Shown: piece after piece, positions 47,645-60,800 of the stretch
Layout: each line of letters opens with the position of its first letter
Position numbering within the stretch: position 1 is the first letter of the stretch
Assembly: GCA_024760905.1 (NCBI GenBank)
Contig: CM045750.1
Location: 10,596,919 to 10,660,918, forward strand
From: Plotosus lineatus
Lineage: Eukaryota; Chordata; Actinopteri; Siluriformes; Plotosidae
DNA length: 64,000 nucleotides
Direction of reading: 5' to 3'
The notes under the pieces: generated by a model
Databases searched by the model: none
What the model was told of the DNA's origin: nothing
The model's input: the letters and a program-made list of their open reading frames with translations, nothing else
Program-made: the position numbers and the translations under genes

Positions 47645-48000
47645 AGTTCATTCATTCATTTTCTCAACCACAATCCTAATTCCACGGGGAGGCTGGTGCC
47701 CATTTCAGCCGATCTCTGGGTGAAACCGGAGTACACCCTGGACAGCTTGCTCGTCCATCACAGTGCAAAAACACACTGACAACTATGTCGCCTACTCTTT
47801 ATGAAAGTCATAATTGGTTCTTTTGCATGCTTTTCACCATAGACAGTGAGAGGCATGACCGGCTTTTGAAACCAGTTTGCTGCACTGGGGGTGGGGTGGG
47901 GGTGGGGGTCTGTGACAACCTGTTGATGGTGGGGCTTGAACCTCCAACCTTGGAATCAGTAGTAATCCAGCACCCTACCAATGATCCTCCACTGCTGCCA
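47645..48000 (-). mobile_element. Family C SINE
   Basis: TCATTCATTTTCTCAACCAC tail, GAGTACACCCTGGACAGCTT, GCTTGAACCTCCAACCTTGG head, ending GATCCTCCACTGCTGCC. About 70 mismatches and small indels versus other copies by eye, so an older insertion. Confidence 0.7.
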
Positions 48001-48211
48001 AGGATGTACAGTATATGCACATGAGTTTAATTGGCTGTTCAAAACTGCTCAGTAAATGAATGACACAAAATACAACACACTTTGATAAGGTTTAGAAACT
48101 TCAGCTTGATGCTTTGTGCTGTTTGGATTTTTAATGGTGCTTCCTAAAGCAGAGAGAAAGAAAGAGGTTTAGTGGGCTTCTCTTCAAAACAATGGCATCA
48201 CTTGGCTTGTA

Positions 48212-48212
<1 letters not shown>

Positions 48213-48262
<50 letters not shown>
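48213..48262. repeat. (GT)n microsatellite
   Basis: About 24 GT units. Confidence 0.9.
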
Positions 48263-48263
<1 letters not shown>

Positions 48264-48371
48264 TGTTACTCAGCACTGATTTGAACAAAGGACATTTTTC
48301 TTGCCTAAAGTCATGCGTCCGAACCGTTTAACTGGCACTGGTGTAGGGGGTGTATCTGTAGACCAAGTAGG

Positions 48372-48389
48372 CAGCACATACACACGCAT

Positions 48390-48420
<31 letters not shown>

Positions 48421-48429
48421 GAGAGAGAG

Positions 48430-48462
<33 letters not shown>
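48372..48462. repeat. (CA)n(GA)n compound microsatellite
   Basis: CA run followed by GA run, just upstream of the candidate map3k7cl first exon. Confidence 0.9.
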
Positions 48463-48465
<3 letters not shown>

Positions 48466-48479
48466 CTGCCATGTTCCTA

Positions 48480-48671
48480 AAGAGTAGTTGAGATGATTCT
48501 TGTGAAAACTCTTCCTCTCCTCTCTGGCTCTCATTAACTGGTCCAGATGATTGTACAATAAGCTCATGGTGAAACGCTCCAGCAGGTCCTGCACACTTTT
48601 TCTGTGGAACCATTCACTCTTGATCTTTGTGAAATTTAAGGACTTTCTCAGAAGTAAGATTTTGTTGCCAG
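48480..48671 (+). other. Candidate non-coding first exon of map3k7cl
   Basis: A strong donor (CCAG|GTAAGTTG) ends at 48671, about 480 nt upstream of the coding exon's acceptor. The preceding ~190 nt is free of recognised repeats and lies just after a CA/GA microsatellite. The 5' boundary is a guess. It could equally be unrelated sequence with a chance donor. Confidence 0.35.
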
Positions 48672-48745
48672 GTAAGTTGAAACTCCTCCATTTTCAGATC
48701 CATAATATTTAATAGCTGAACGGAATTTAAAGATTTATTTCATTT

Positions 48746-48786
<41 letters not shown>

Positions 48787-49158
48787 TGTGCCATTTGTGT
48801 AAACTGCTTTTATTTACATGAGCGTATGCCAGCAGCATGTTTCTGTGTGGTTTGAGGCATGGAAGATAAAATCATATTTTAAAAGTTTACATTAATCTCA
48901 TTCATAAATGCAGCTGAAGTACATGATAGGAAATACTTTGTTCAGTGCAAAGATAGAGGAGCCATGTGACCTCACCCTCCGGTTTCGAGGAGATTTACTT
49001 CTAATTGTTTAATCCCTGATGCAACTTTGGGCACATGATGAAATCCAGTCATTGCCCAGAGAGGTGAATGAGCTCACATTACAGCTGTGTATTAACAGAG
49101 ACTCATGTTCTGGCCCTCATCCTGTCATGTGTATCTATCTCCCTTCCACAGAGAATAA

Positions 49159-51567
49159 ATGATCACCTCAGCGAGACGAATCAGCACAGACAAACCTGAA
49201 GTTCAAATCTCTTTCAGCCTCGATGAGTCCTCAGGTATGTTACTCGTTTGGATTCGGCGTTTATAGGTATTCTTTAAAGTGTTATGCTCTAAAAAGAGTT
49301 TTGTCCTCTCCACCACCTCCTCCCCCCCATCTGTAATGGCATACACCACATGCCTACCACCAAAACAGCAACCCGAAAAAGCCGACGCAAAGCCCTGGGT
49401 CCGTTTTAGCTTTTGTCATTCTTTTCAGTAAAACAGGTGCTCCCTCTATTTCAGTCTATCACTGGCATCTTACAAACAAAATATCTACCTAGACACAAAG
49501 CTTATCTCGTCCCTGCTGTCAAAGTGTTTTACGGTTATTCAGACGAATGTTTGGATGGCAGCTGCAGCATCAAGTTTCTTCTTCTCTGCTGTGTGATTCA
49601 CTCATTTGATTTTATAACACTGGCCTATATTTAAAAGCATCTAACACTTCGTCCTCCTTTGCCGCCACGAACCTCACATCTTCAACCTCTATTTATGCGT
49701 AAAGGGGCTCATTCAGTATTGTAAACATGATGTGATTTATCTTTCATTATCAGGTCATTCTGGATGAATATAAAGGTTTCCTGATGAAACCACCCCAGCT
49801 CCTGGGCTTAGTATCTCTTAGTCGCCTGTTCTATGTTTTGTTTCCGTTCTGTTTCTAATTGCAAGAACAATAATGAGACGGCATGACTGGAGGAAAGATC
49901 TTGTGCATGTGTGATCACCTGGCTGAGATCAAGTAAGATAAGAAAAGGAAGACGCGATAGGATTTCAAGAGAAATAAGAAAGACGACACCCAGTGCAGGG
50001 GTCATTAAGACTCGAGTACAAGAGTAAACAAATGGTTTCAGAAAGACATCGTGAATCCGATTCCATTTTATTTCCGAGAGATACCACTGTACTGTATTTC
50101 ATCTTTATTTAATATACCTGGGAATGAATAGAAAATATTATAGGCAGGTGAGCAAACACATACAGTAGAACCTCAAGTCAAACTTTATTGTCAAAGCCAT
50201 GTGTACAAGACATACACAGGATTTGAAATTGCAGTACTCGAAGGCATACCATGCAAAATATAATAATAATAAAAAAAAACAATAATGCTGACAACAATAA
50301 TTTAAAAAAAGCGAAGGCGTGGTTGAAGGCATGGTACACCTCGAAAAGCTGGCCAGATCATTGCGGAGCCAACACACAAACAACTATTCACACTCATATC
50401 CACACCTCGGGGAAATGTGTGTCCATGATGTATTTGGGCTGCTGGAGGAAACCCACAAGCTTCATGGTTCAAGCTCATGAACTTTTTGCTTTGAGCCAGA
50501 TGTGCTAAACACTATGCGTAGGTAAAGTCCATGGGCTTTTTACACCCAAGCCATAGTGGCTCATCAGACCGGTGCTTATCCACAGTTTCTGTAGCGTGAA
50601 GCAACTAGGAGTACAACTCCTGGATGGGACACTAGTCCATCACAGGTTATCTTCCCATTATATTTTTACTGGTATCAATTTATACTGCTGGGTGAACAGA
50701 GGCACACTTGTGGTTAAGACGTTGCCCAGGGGTCTTAGCACAGTGAGGGTCTCAGTGGGATTTGAACTCAAGACCTCCTGATCATGAGCACAGCACCCTA
50801 ACCACTACACCACCGGCCCCACAATGATGGAGACCAAAATTGGCCATTAAAATACTGCAATTTAAAAAAATGAATAGCATTTAGCGATATGTAGCGATAT
50901 GTGCTACGCCACTATGCCAGTATGGATTTTCTCACTCACTTTTTAACCTTCTTTTTGTTTGTGAAAGAATATGATGATTTACAAATGTTTTGACTTGTTT
51001 GAGGAATTTTGGCATGTTTGTCAAACCTAAAAAGCCCCCAAGTGTTTCAATTACAGTAGATTGACAACAGCAAGAACCTGGCTGTTCAACATTGGGAATT
51101 AGCTCACAGTGTCTTAATCGAGCTGAAATGTTATATCAGGCTATGGCTGAAATCAGTGACTAATTCTGCTTATGCATATCTTTGCTTATAATTAGTCTCA
51201 TGGTCAGTGTGTAACCACAGCCCATTTTTAACGGGTTGCATCAGAGGATTCCCGACATGTGTACCCTGGCTACGTATGGACATAGCTAGCATGATAGCAG
51301 CCAGTGTAGACAGCTTGCCTGTCATTGCCCTCATTAAAGACAGCTCAACCTCAGGTACACAGGGGTAATTAGGACCAACCTGTCCACTTAAGCTTTAGTT
51401 GATGTGGACCAGACTAACAGGTGTTGGTTGATGTTCCCCTTGCTGTGGTAGAGAAACAGGTCTCTGGTTTCTAAAAACAAGCTGAGATGAAAAACCTCAG
51501 TTGTTTTGGTTGACTCATAATGAACTACCTGAGACAGGTAATGGTTTCACCTGTATCGCTTTGTTGG

Positions 51568-51608
<41 letters not shown>

Positions 51609-54600
51609 TGTGTGTGTTTGTTTGTGTGCAAGATAACTCAAAAAGTTGTGCACAGATTTGGATACAGGGTTTACCTAAATTGGGGAGTGGTACAAATAAT
51701 AAATCATGTTATTTTAGAAGTGATCTGAGCATGGGATCATGTGGAAAAACAAACAAACAAACAAAAAACATAAAGTGCCCAAATGTTCATGATGCCCATG
51801 AGGGGGAGACATTTCATTATAATGATGTCAAGTTATAATAATTTGTTTGTGCCTTCCAGCATTACCTTGCATTTTATGAGTCCCCCTCTAGTTTTATAAT
51901 TAGTAATGATTTAATTACCTACACTATGAAATATGTAACCAGAAGCCTCTGTACATGCTATGTTTATGGGAAGGGGCAGAGGAGGACATGAGGAAGCACC
52001 TCTGGCATTTGGTATGCTTCTAAATGGGTATCCTGGCACTGAACAAAATTAAAGTTGTTGCCATTTAAGAAATTATGTTTCAAACCCAATACTATAGCAT
52101 TAATGCCTCTCGTCTTTGGAGTCCATGATCCGATCCTGAGCTTGGGTTACTTTCCTTTTGGAATTTTGTCAGGTTTTTTTTTTTTTTTTTTATATGTGTA
52201 AACAGTTTTTCTCTGATCTCCAGATTCCACTTCCCAACAACAGCAGGTGGACCATCCATGATAAATTGTTACTAGGTCTGAATGATGGAGTGTATTACCA
52301 CCTTGTACCCAGTGTTACCCAGATCCATAACAACCCTGACAAATAACTGTTACTTTGCATCGCTTCTTACGTCTTCAGTACACCACAACTGAAACTGACC
52401 TGTTTTATCCATACAGAGCTGACCAATGCCCAGGATCAATTCCCATCTTTTCCTGACCTGGAGCAACGTTTACAGGTAACACTGAGTAATTCTTTTACAA
52501 TACAGTAGTAGGATACCGATGCATAAATTGCATTTTTGTATAATTTCTATGTATTTGGTCATTTGAAATTGTTTTTCTAAATAGTTCATATATCGAATAG
52601 GAGTACCTCTTGGCAGTTATATGCCTATAAAAAGCGTTTACTGTACAAGCAAAGGATGAACATGAAGCTGCAGAAAACTTGACCTTTTGATGTCAGAATC
52701 TAATGAATGAGCAATGACATTAACCTTAACCTACGATTCCCCCAAAACTAAACAACTCATCCGTGAGTGACAGCGGACATAAACAAAAAGTTTGTAGAAA
52801 ACACTCTAAAACTTTCTCAAGATATTCCCTTCACAAGAATGAAAACAAAGGGTGTGGTGTAGGAATTACAATACGTACAGTAGTACTGTGCATGTCTAGT
52901 AATACTGTACACTACACATATCATCCCACAATTTGAACACAAGAGGTCAGTGATGAGTGTTTGTTATAGATTGTGGTTCAAAATGAAGAACTTCTGAAAG
53001 AACTTCCTGTACAGCAGGGTTTCCAAGATTCATAGGCACATATTAGCCTCATGCTAGTAATTCGCATTAATTCGTATTGGTAAAAAGCATGAAATCGTAT
53101 CAGTAATAAAAATTAAATCATATCAGTATTCAGAAATGTATAAGTTGATGAGATTTATATTTACAGCATTTATGCTCCTATCCAGACCGACTTACAATTA
53201 TTTTTATACATCTGAGAAATTGAGGGTTAAGGGCCTTGCTCAAGGGCCCAACAGTGTTGACAGTGGAGATTCAACCGCTAACATACAGTTCAGTAACCTG
53301 TCGCGTTTACCAGTACGCCACCACTGGATAAAGTCATGATTTGTTCTTAAACATAAAAACTACAAAGAATTATTGTTTACTTTATTAATTCAAGCAGTGC
53401 AGCTAACTGGCTTAGGAAAGTCCAGCCATGTCTCTTTGGATTGCTATCCGCATGTTTCTGCCTCGTGATTGCTTATTGAGCTGTCAATCTTTCAAATTAT
53501 ATTCCCTAATTTGGGATTTTGATTATAATGATTTAGACAGGACATAAAATCACCATCAACTTTCACCAGGCCATTGAAGGGAAGAAACACACTGATGACT
53601 ATACGGCATCCTCTTGTCTAAAGTCAGCAATGGTTCTTTTACATGCCTCCCACCATAGACAGGGAGAGGTATGGCCAGCCTTTGCTAACCCAGTTAGCTG
53701 CACCGGGGACTCCTTTCAGTACATATCGCTAAATGCTATTCATTTTTTAAAATTACAGTATTTCATTGGCCAATTTTGGTCTCCATCATTGTGGGGACGG
53801 TGGTGTAGTGGTCAGGGTGCTGACCATGATTATGATTGGGAGGTTGTGTGTTCAAATTCCAGTGAGACCCCCACTGTGCTAAGCCAAGTGGGAAATAACC
53901 ACAAATGTGCGTCTGTTCACCCAGCAGTATAAATGGGTACCAGTGAAAATATACTGGGAAGGTAACCTGCGATGGACTATCGTCCCATCCAGGAGGAGTT
54001 GAACTCCTAGTCGCTTCACGCTACGGAAACCATAGATAAGCACCGGCCTGATGAGCCACTGGGCTCGGGTGTAAAAAGCCCAAAGGACTTTACCTTTGGT
54101 CTCAATTTCGCCAAAAAACATTATATGTAGTCCGTTTGGGTTGTCTATGTGACATTTTACAAACTGTAGACAGACAATAGTATAGGGATCCCTCACTTTC
54201 CACGATTAATTGGGACCGAGATCCCCCCGCGACCGCCGAATTCCGCAAAGTAGGATCAACCCCCCCCGACTGACGTGTAAATACATGAATATGTGTATAT
54301 AATATCAATAAATACATATTCAACACTATAAATGCTTATAATAACAATTAAACATTCAAAAATAATGTGTGAGATGTAAATAAAATAGAAATACACACAC
54401 ATACAGACGCACGCACACACTCAGATGCGCACCTCACATAAAAATGTAAGTAGTTTTGTTGGGGGGTTTCGGGTTGTTTTTGTTTGTTTGGGAGGATTTG
54501 GGGTTTTTTTGCACCATTTTCCTTAACTTTTTCCCCTGTTCTTCCTTAATCTTTAAGTCGATGAATATTTAAAAAATAAACCAAGATGCACTGAAGACGC

Positions 54601-57600
54601 ATGAATTGAAGCACGAAGTAGTGAGGGATCCCTGATTTCTTCTTGCAGTCTTTCCACAAACACCACACTTGTTCGGTCTTCTCCTGATAATGGACTCAAA
54701 CACGAATATTAACAAAGGTCATTTAATTTATTAGAAATATCTCTGGGCTCCTTTGGGGTAGCGACTAACTCCAGACTATTTTTCACTTCAAATAAACTGC
54801 TAATACCAGAGGTTCAATCACTTTTGCGACTCAGATATATGGAATATTGCATCATTTCCATCAATAAATAAATGACCCAAGTAAAAAATGTCTCACTTAT
54901 TTGCTTTATTCAATTTCAGTTTTATTTGTATAGCTTTTTTTTTTTTTTTTTTTTACAAACGCTGTTGTCACAAAGCAACTTTACATAGAAAAAAATCTTT
55001 GGTAAAGAATTTTTAAATTTCTCTACAAACCCGAGAGATCCCCAATGGGAAAGCCTGCAGCAATGGTGCAAGGAAATCAACTTTAAGATGCATATTAAAG
55101 GTTTTTAGAACTTACAAAAAAAAAATCCAAGTTATCAATGTAATTCCACATAATTGTGCATTTATAGTCAAAACAAAATACTCGGGAAGATATTTTTGCA
55201 GATGTTGAAACCAAACTAACAGTAACTAGTGGTTTAACATGGAAAATCATGAGGGCATCCATGATTAATTACTATTTCCAAGCACAAGCATGGACAGTCC
55301 AACTAGTCTGAAAGTTATAGGTAGTGAGGCACAGGCACACCATTTAACCAAAAACAGTGGGCATGGATGTGAAATTAAAGTCAAGAATGCATGTGGTGGA
55401 CATCTTGCAGATTTCTGGTTTCATGGAATGCTTTGGCGTACAAGTTTCCTTATAATTATTGCACCTAAACAATGTCGCTACATCTACAGACAGGGCCAGA
55501 ACAGTGACTTCTAACATTTTACCACACAAAATTTGATCAAAGATACATCATACATAAGCTCTTGTTGGTTATTTATTATGTATTCTATTTGAAACTTCAA
55601 GTGCAGTCAGTAACTGGTGGAACTGAGTCATTACACAACTAAGAACCTTTAATAAAAAGATTCGTTTTCATTAAAAAATGCTAATTTCTTATTATAGCTG
55701 CCTTACATTATATTCAATCAACACAGGATTGAAACTGAAAAATGTATGCATTTCATTGGGCCTATAAACCATAATACACTGGGAGCTACATAAGTGCAAT
55801 ACTGCCAGAAGGACGCCATCTTTGTTTGCTTTTGCATTGGAAAACATGATGTAATGTTGGCAGTGGTGGCTCAGTGGTAATGTGCTGGATTACAGCCCCC
55901 AGAGTTGGGGGTTCAAGCCTCACTGTCAACGACTGTCACTCCTGTCACGCCAGTGCAGCTAACTGGGTTATCAAAGGCTGGTCATGTCTCTATCTATGGT
56001 GCGAAGCATGTAAACGAACCATTGCTGATTTTCGACAGGAGTAGCTGCATAGCTGTCAGCATGTTTCTGCCCTGTGATGGCCTGGCGAGCTGTCCAGGGT
56101 GTCCTCTGCCCTCACCCAGAGTTGGCTGAGATAGGTGCCAGCCTCCCCATAACCCTGATTAGGATTAAGCATCAGAAAATGAATGAATGAACATGGTGCA
56201 ACACTTACAGTTTAATGATATCAAGACCAGTAACAACAAGTACACAGTGTAGCAGAGATTCATAGCTAAGCAATCATCAAGAGTGCTCTGGTTTCATCCC
56301 AAAAAAAAAATTGTAATAGCAGATATGCAACTGTTAAGATGATTTAAATACAGCTCTTTAAATCATAGTATCACTGAGGCAAAGACAAGTAGAAAGCACA
56401 GCTACAGGAGTACGACCAGCAAAAGGTAGAAGTGCAGGAAAAAAGGCAGATAGAAAAACTCCATCAAAAAATCAGATTACTGTCCCAGTTAAAGTGAGAT
56501 CCAAGAGCTGGCATTGACACAGCAAGAGATTCAACAGCAGGAACTGAAAAATCAGAATTTACTTCGATCACATGCAGAGATTTCGGACCAAACAGACACA
56601 CACACAAAAACCAAAAGCAACTGATGTACATATAAGGAATGAAAACCAAGGCAGTTGATTAAAAAAAATGCTGACTAATCAAACTAAGATAACTAACAAT
56701 TAGTAAGTAGACAAATCATCAAAAACAATAGCTAGACGAACAGGAGGCAACCTTCTCTAACCACATAAAGACATATACAGCACACATAAGTGTCTTGTAG
56801 TAGACCAGCCTGAAAACAAGACTTTTACAGAATTTTTACGAATTGGTCGTCATTAACATCAATTAGCTCTGATGAACTACAGCTGTGTCGGCTTCTCACG
56901 GTGCATGCTGGGAACTGCCCTCCTCAGAAAGTCACTTAGCTTATATTATTTTTGAAATACAAGGATCCCTCACTTTCCGCGGTTAATTGGGACCGAGATC
57001 CCCACGACCACCAAATTCCGCGAAGTAGGATCACCACCCCAACCCCCCATGATTGACGTATACGTACATGTATATGTGTATATAATATTAATAAATACAT
57101 ATTCAATGCTATAAATGCTTATAATAACAATTAAACAATAAAAAATAATGCATGAGATGTAAATAAAATATAAATACACACACATATAGACGCGCGCGCG
57201 CATGCATGCACTCAGATGCGCACTTCACAACAATGTAACTAGTTTCAATGAGAGTTTTTGGGCTGGTTTTTTTGTTTTGTGTTTGTTTAGAGGTTTTTTG
57301 CATAATTGACCTTATTTTTGTGGCATTTTCTTTAACATTTCCCCTTTTCTTCCTGAATTTCATTATTTTTTAATTCGATGAATATTTAAAAAAAAAAAAA
57401 ACACGATGCACTGAAGCTGCATGAATTGAAGCGCGAAGTAGCGAGGGACCCCTGTATATACTGTTTTGGTGGTGGTGACCCCATGTTGAATCCAGTACGA
57501 CTCTTATATCTGGTGCAAGGGCAGTTGAAATTCTTTTGGATATTCTTCATGTTTTCTGTTACTCCTTTGGTTTCCATCATCGCTAAAGGTTTCCATAGTG

Positions 57601-57758
57601 ACCGCCATGTTGCTTCTCATGGTCACTATTCATTCATTCATTCATTTTCTGTTTCACTTAATGCCAATTAGGGTCACAGGGATGTTGGCGCTCATCTCAG
57701 CCAACTCTGGACAAAAATGGGGTACACTCCGAACAGCTCGCCAGGCCATTGCACGGCC

Positions 57759-57800
<42 letters not shown>

Positions 57801-60800
57801 CATTCACACTTATAGTACCCTCACACCAAGGGGTGATTTGGAACAGCCAATTAGCTTACTGTTTGAGCAAACTGGAGTGCCCAGAGAAAACCCACGCAAG
57901 GGAGAACACAAGAAGACAAAAGAACATGATGATACAATGCAGTACTTCCCTGTTTTTTGTTCATTTGTTTGTTTTGGATACAAAAATTGTCTCATCCCCT
58001 GTTGCATTTCTACAAACACACAAGACAAGCCTATGCCAAAATGGTACTTAATATAACTGAAACTGTTGTCATCCTAAACGCTTGTGAGGCTAAATCATGC
58101 TGCTGCTGAAGGCTGAAAGCAGGCATGCTCAAAATGAGCTGTTTCCAGGAGCAAGCCACGTGGGTAAAAGGAGGCAAAAACGTGGCACAATCAGTTTGTG
58201 TGTATACACAACGTTACTGTTCAAGTGATATACTCCTCTTCTTTCAATTATTATGACATCCTCTATTATCACATATACAATTCATAATACTGTACATATA
58301 TACATATTATTGTTGTTGTGAATGAGTGGATCATCTCTTGCACAGGAAGTTGTGACACCAGCACAGGAAGTCTTGAAAGTGGGTGTGACTGAGTAATGGT
58401 CAGATAAATTAATTGATAAATGAATACACCCATACATTCTGTACATACATAGAGGGCAGCATGGTGGCGTATTAGTACATCAGCCTCAAAGCAAAGAGGT
58501 GCAGGGTTTGAGCCCCGGGTTCAATAATGGTGTTTCTGTGTGGGGTTTGTATGCTCCTCCCATACTTGCATGGCTTGTTTCGGAGTACGGTACTATGGTT
58601 TTCTCCCACATTTCAAGCACATGCTCATTATACTAACAGGCTGTTCCAAATTGCCCCTAGCTGCAAGTGTGAGTATGAATGGTTGTAAGTATTGGCCCTG
58701 GGATAGACTGGAGAACTGCTGAGGGTGCACCCTCCCTTTTCCCAGAGTCAGCTAAGATAGGCTCTAGCCTCCCCTTGACCCTAGTAGGATTAAGTAGTTT
58801 GGCAGATGATTGAGTACATGAATGTACTAGTACGTACACCAATCAGCGATAACCTTAACATAATTCAACTGGTCTGCTGCTAGGCAGCCCCATATATAGC
58901 ACGTTGTTCTGACTCCTTTCTATCACAGCCAGCCTTAACAGTTACAGTACTTTGTGCTACAGTAGCTCTTCTACCTTTACACATCAGCCTTGGGCATCCA
59001 TGACACTCTTGCTGGTTCAATGGCTGTCCATTTTTGGAGCCCGTTTGGGAGGCACTACGAGGAACACCCCATAAGTCCTGCCAGTCCCTCCCTCACCCAC
59101 TTACTGATCGGCCGAACCATTTAATGTTACAAGATTCACGCGGAGGCTGGTGCCTATCTCAGCCGAAATTGAGAGAAGGTGGGGAACCCACTCTCGACAG
59201 ACTGTAGATCTGACTTGATTTTTTGGGGGGGGGGATTGAACCCAGGACCTTCTTGCTGTGAGGTGGACATGCTAACCACTATGCCAACATGCCACCAGTG
59301 TCCAGCCTTTGTCAAACACACTCAGATCTTTACCTTTGCACACTTTTCCTGCTTCCAACCCCTTCACTTCCTGCCTATTACATCCCACTCCTTGGTGAGT
59401 GCCACTATAAAAAGAGATAATCATTTCACCTCTCGGTGGTCATAATGTTTTTTATGATGTGGCTGATGTAGGTATGCGCAGTCATGCTGAGAGATAAGTG
59501 CTAACTTGACAGTTCAGATCAAAGTAAACATAAACAAAGTCAAAGGAAGCGAGGAACTGTGGAGCACGGAAAAGAGGAAGTAGACTGCTGGACAATGTCA
59601 TACTGTATAGAAATCTATTCAGGACGACACACTATACATACGATATTACGCCAAGACGTTGTCGTCAACATGCTTTTTGATTCTTTTCTTTGTTCGTGCA
59701 CATAGTGCAAGAGTACGCTTGCATCAGATGTATACAGTAGCCAGGCTTGTAATCATTTCTGATCTCCAAAATTAGCCAGCTTCTAACCTTTCTGAGATCC
59801 GAGACGGTTAAACAGTTCGGCAAATGACTGAGAGTGAGTGAGTGAGGATAATAGAGTGTATACGTTAATTTACAATTATTTAAAAAATGAACTAATATCT
59901 CAATAATTGTGCTATGTGGTTTTGAATGCACTTGGCGAGATAGCAGAAGTTGAAGTGATATTTTGGAGGAGTTGGCTATGAGTCATGGTGAAAGCAGAAG
60001 TCCCGCTTGAGACAAAGCCAAAGCTTTTGACCAACAGTTTCCAACATATTGTGGCTGGAGCTGTAAGTAGTAAACGTACTGATATCATGGAAAGTGATAG
60101 GGGATTTTTGTTTCATGGTCACACTAGGCTTGTTCAGAATTAGGTTTTTAAGTAAAAATAAATAAATAAATAATCAAAACTGGACAGAAGGCAGGACCTG
60201 AACAATGAATGGGTTATACCTCGTCTTTTCTGACTGCACTGTGATGATACACCTATTACTCTTTAGTGTTTCAGGCTTGCGGATGTACAGCGTATGAGGA
60301 TACGTAGCAGTAAGAAAAGAACAAGTTAATACTCTCGGTAGGATCACGCAATCTAATCGTACTCCAGGTTGTGGCACTCTTTAAGGATCGCGCTTAAAAT
60401 CTGTAGCATAAAAAGAAAGCTATATACAGTCGGTCCCCATTTTACGAAGACCCCTTTGTACGAAATCCCCGGATTACGAAAAACATTTTCTTGAGTTTCA
60501 GTCCCCGAAATACGAAACCACCCCCTTTTACGAAAAGAAATTCAAACGCGCCAATCAAAATTTCACACGACGCCTGAGTTGCTCTCTCATTGGCTGTCTC
60601 TCAACATCCCGCCCCGATGGACTCCCAGATAGAGACAGAAGGAAGCTTCACTCTTTAGTTTTGAGTTTAGTTTTTTAAGTTGTTTTAATTTAGTATATGT
60701 TTAATAAATGAGGGCGCATTTGAGCTCATCTGGAATTCTGATCCCTCAAGGAATCAAATTGAAGTTGAGTTTGTCAAGCAGGGAATGCGCTTTGAATTCA

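Noticed and set aside
55290..55514. Plus-strand open frame of 74 codons as an exon
   Set aside because: No recognisable family, no consistent splice sites with map3k7cl, and an equally open minus-strand frame.
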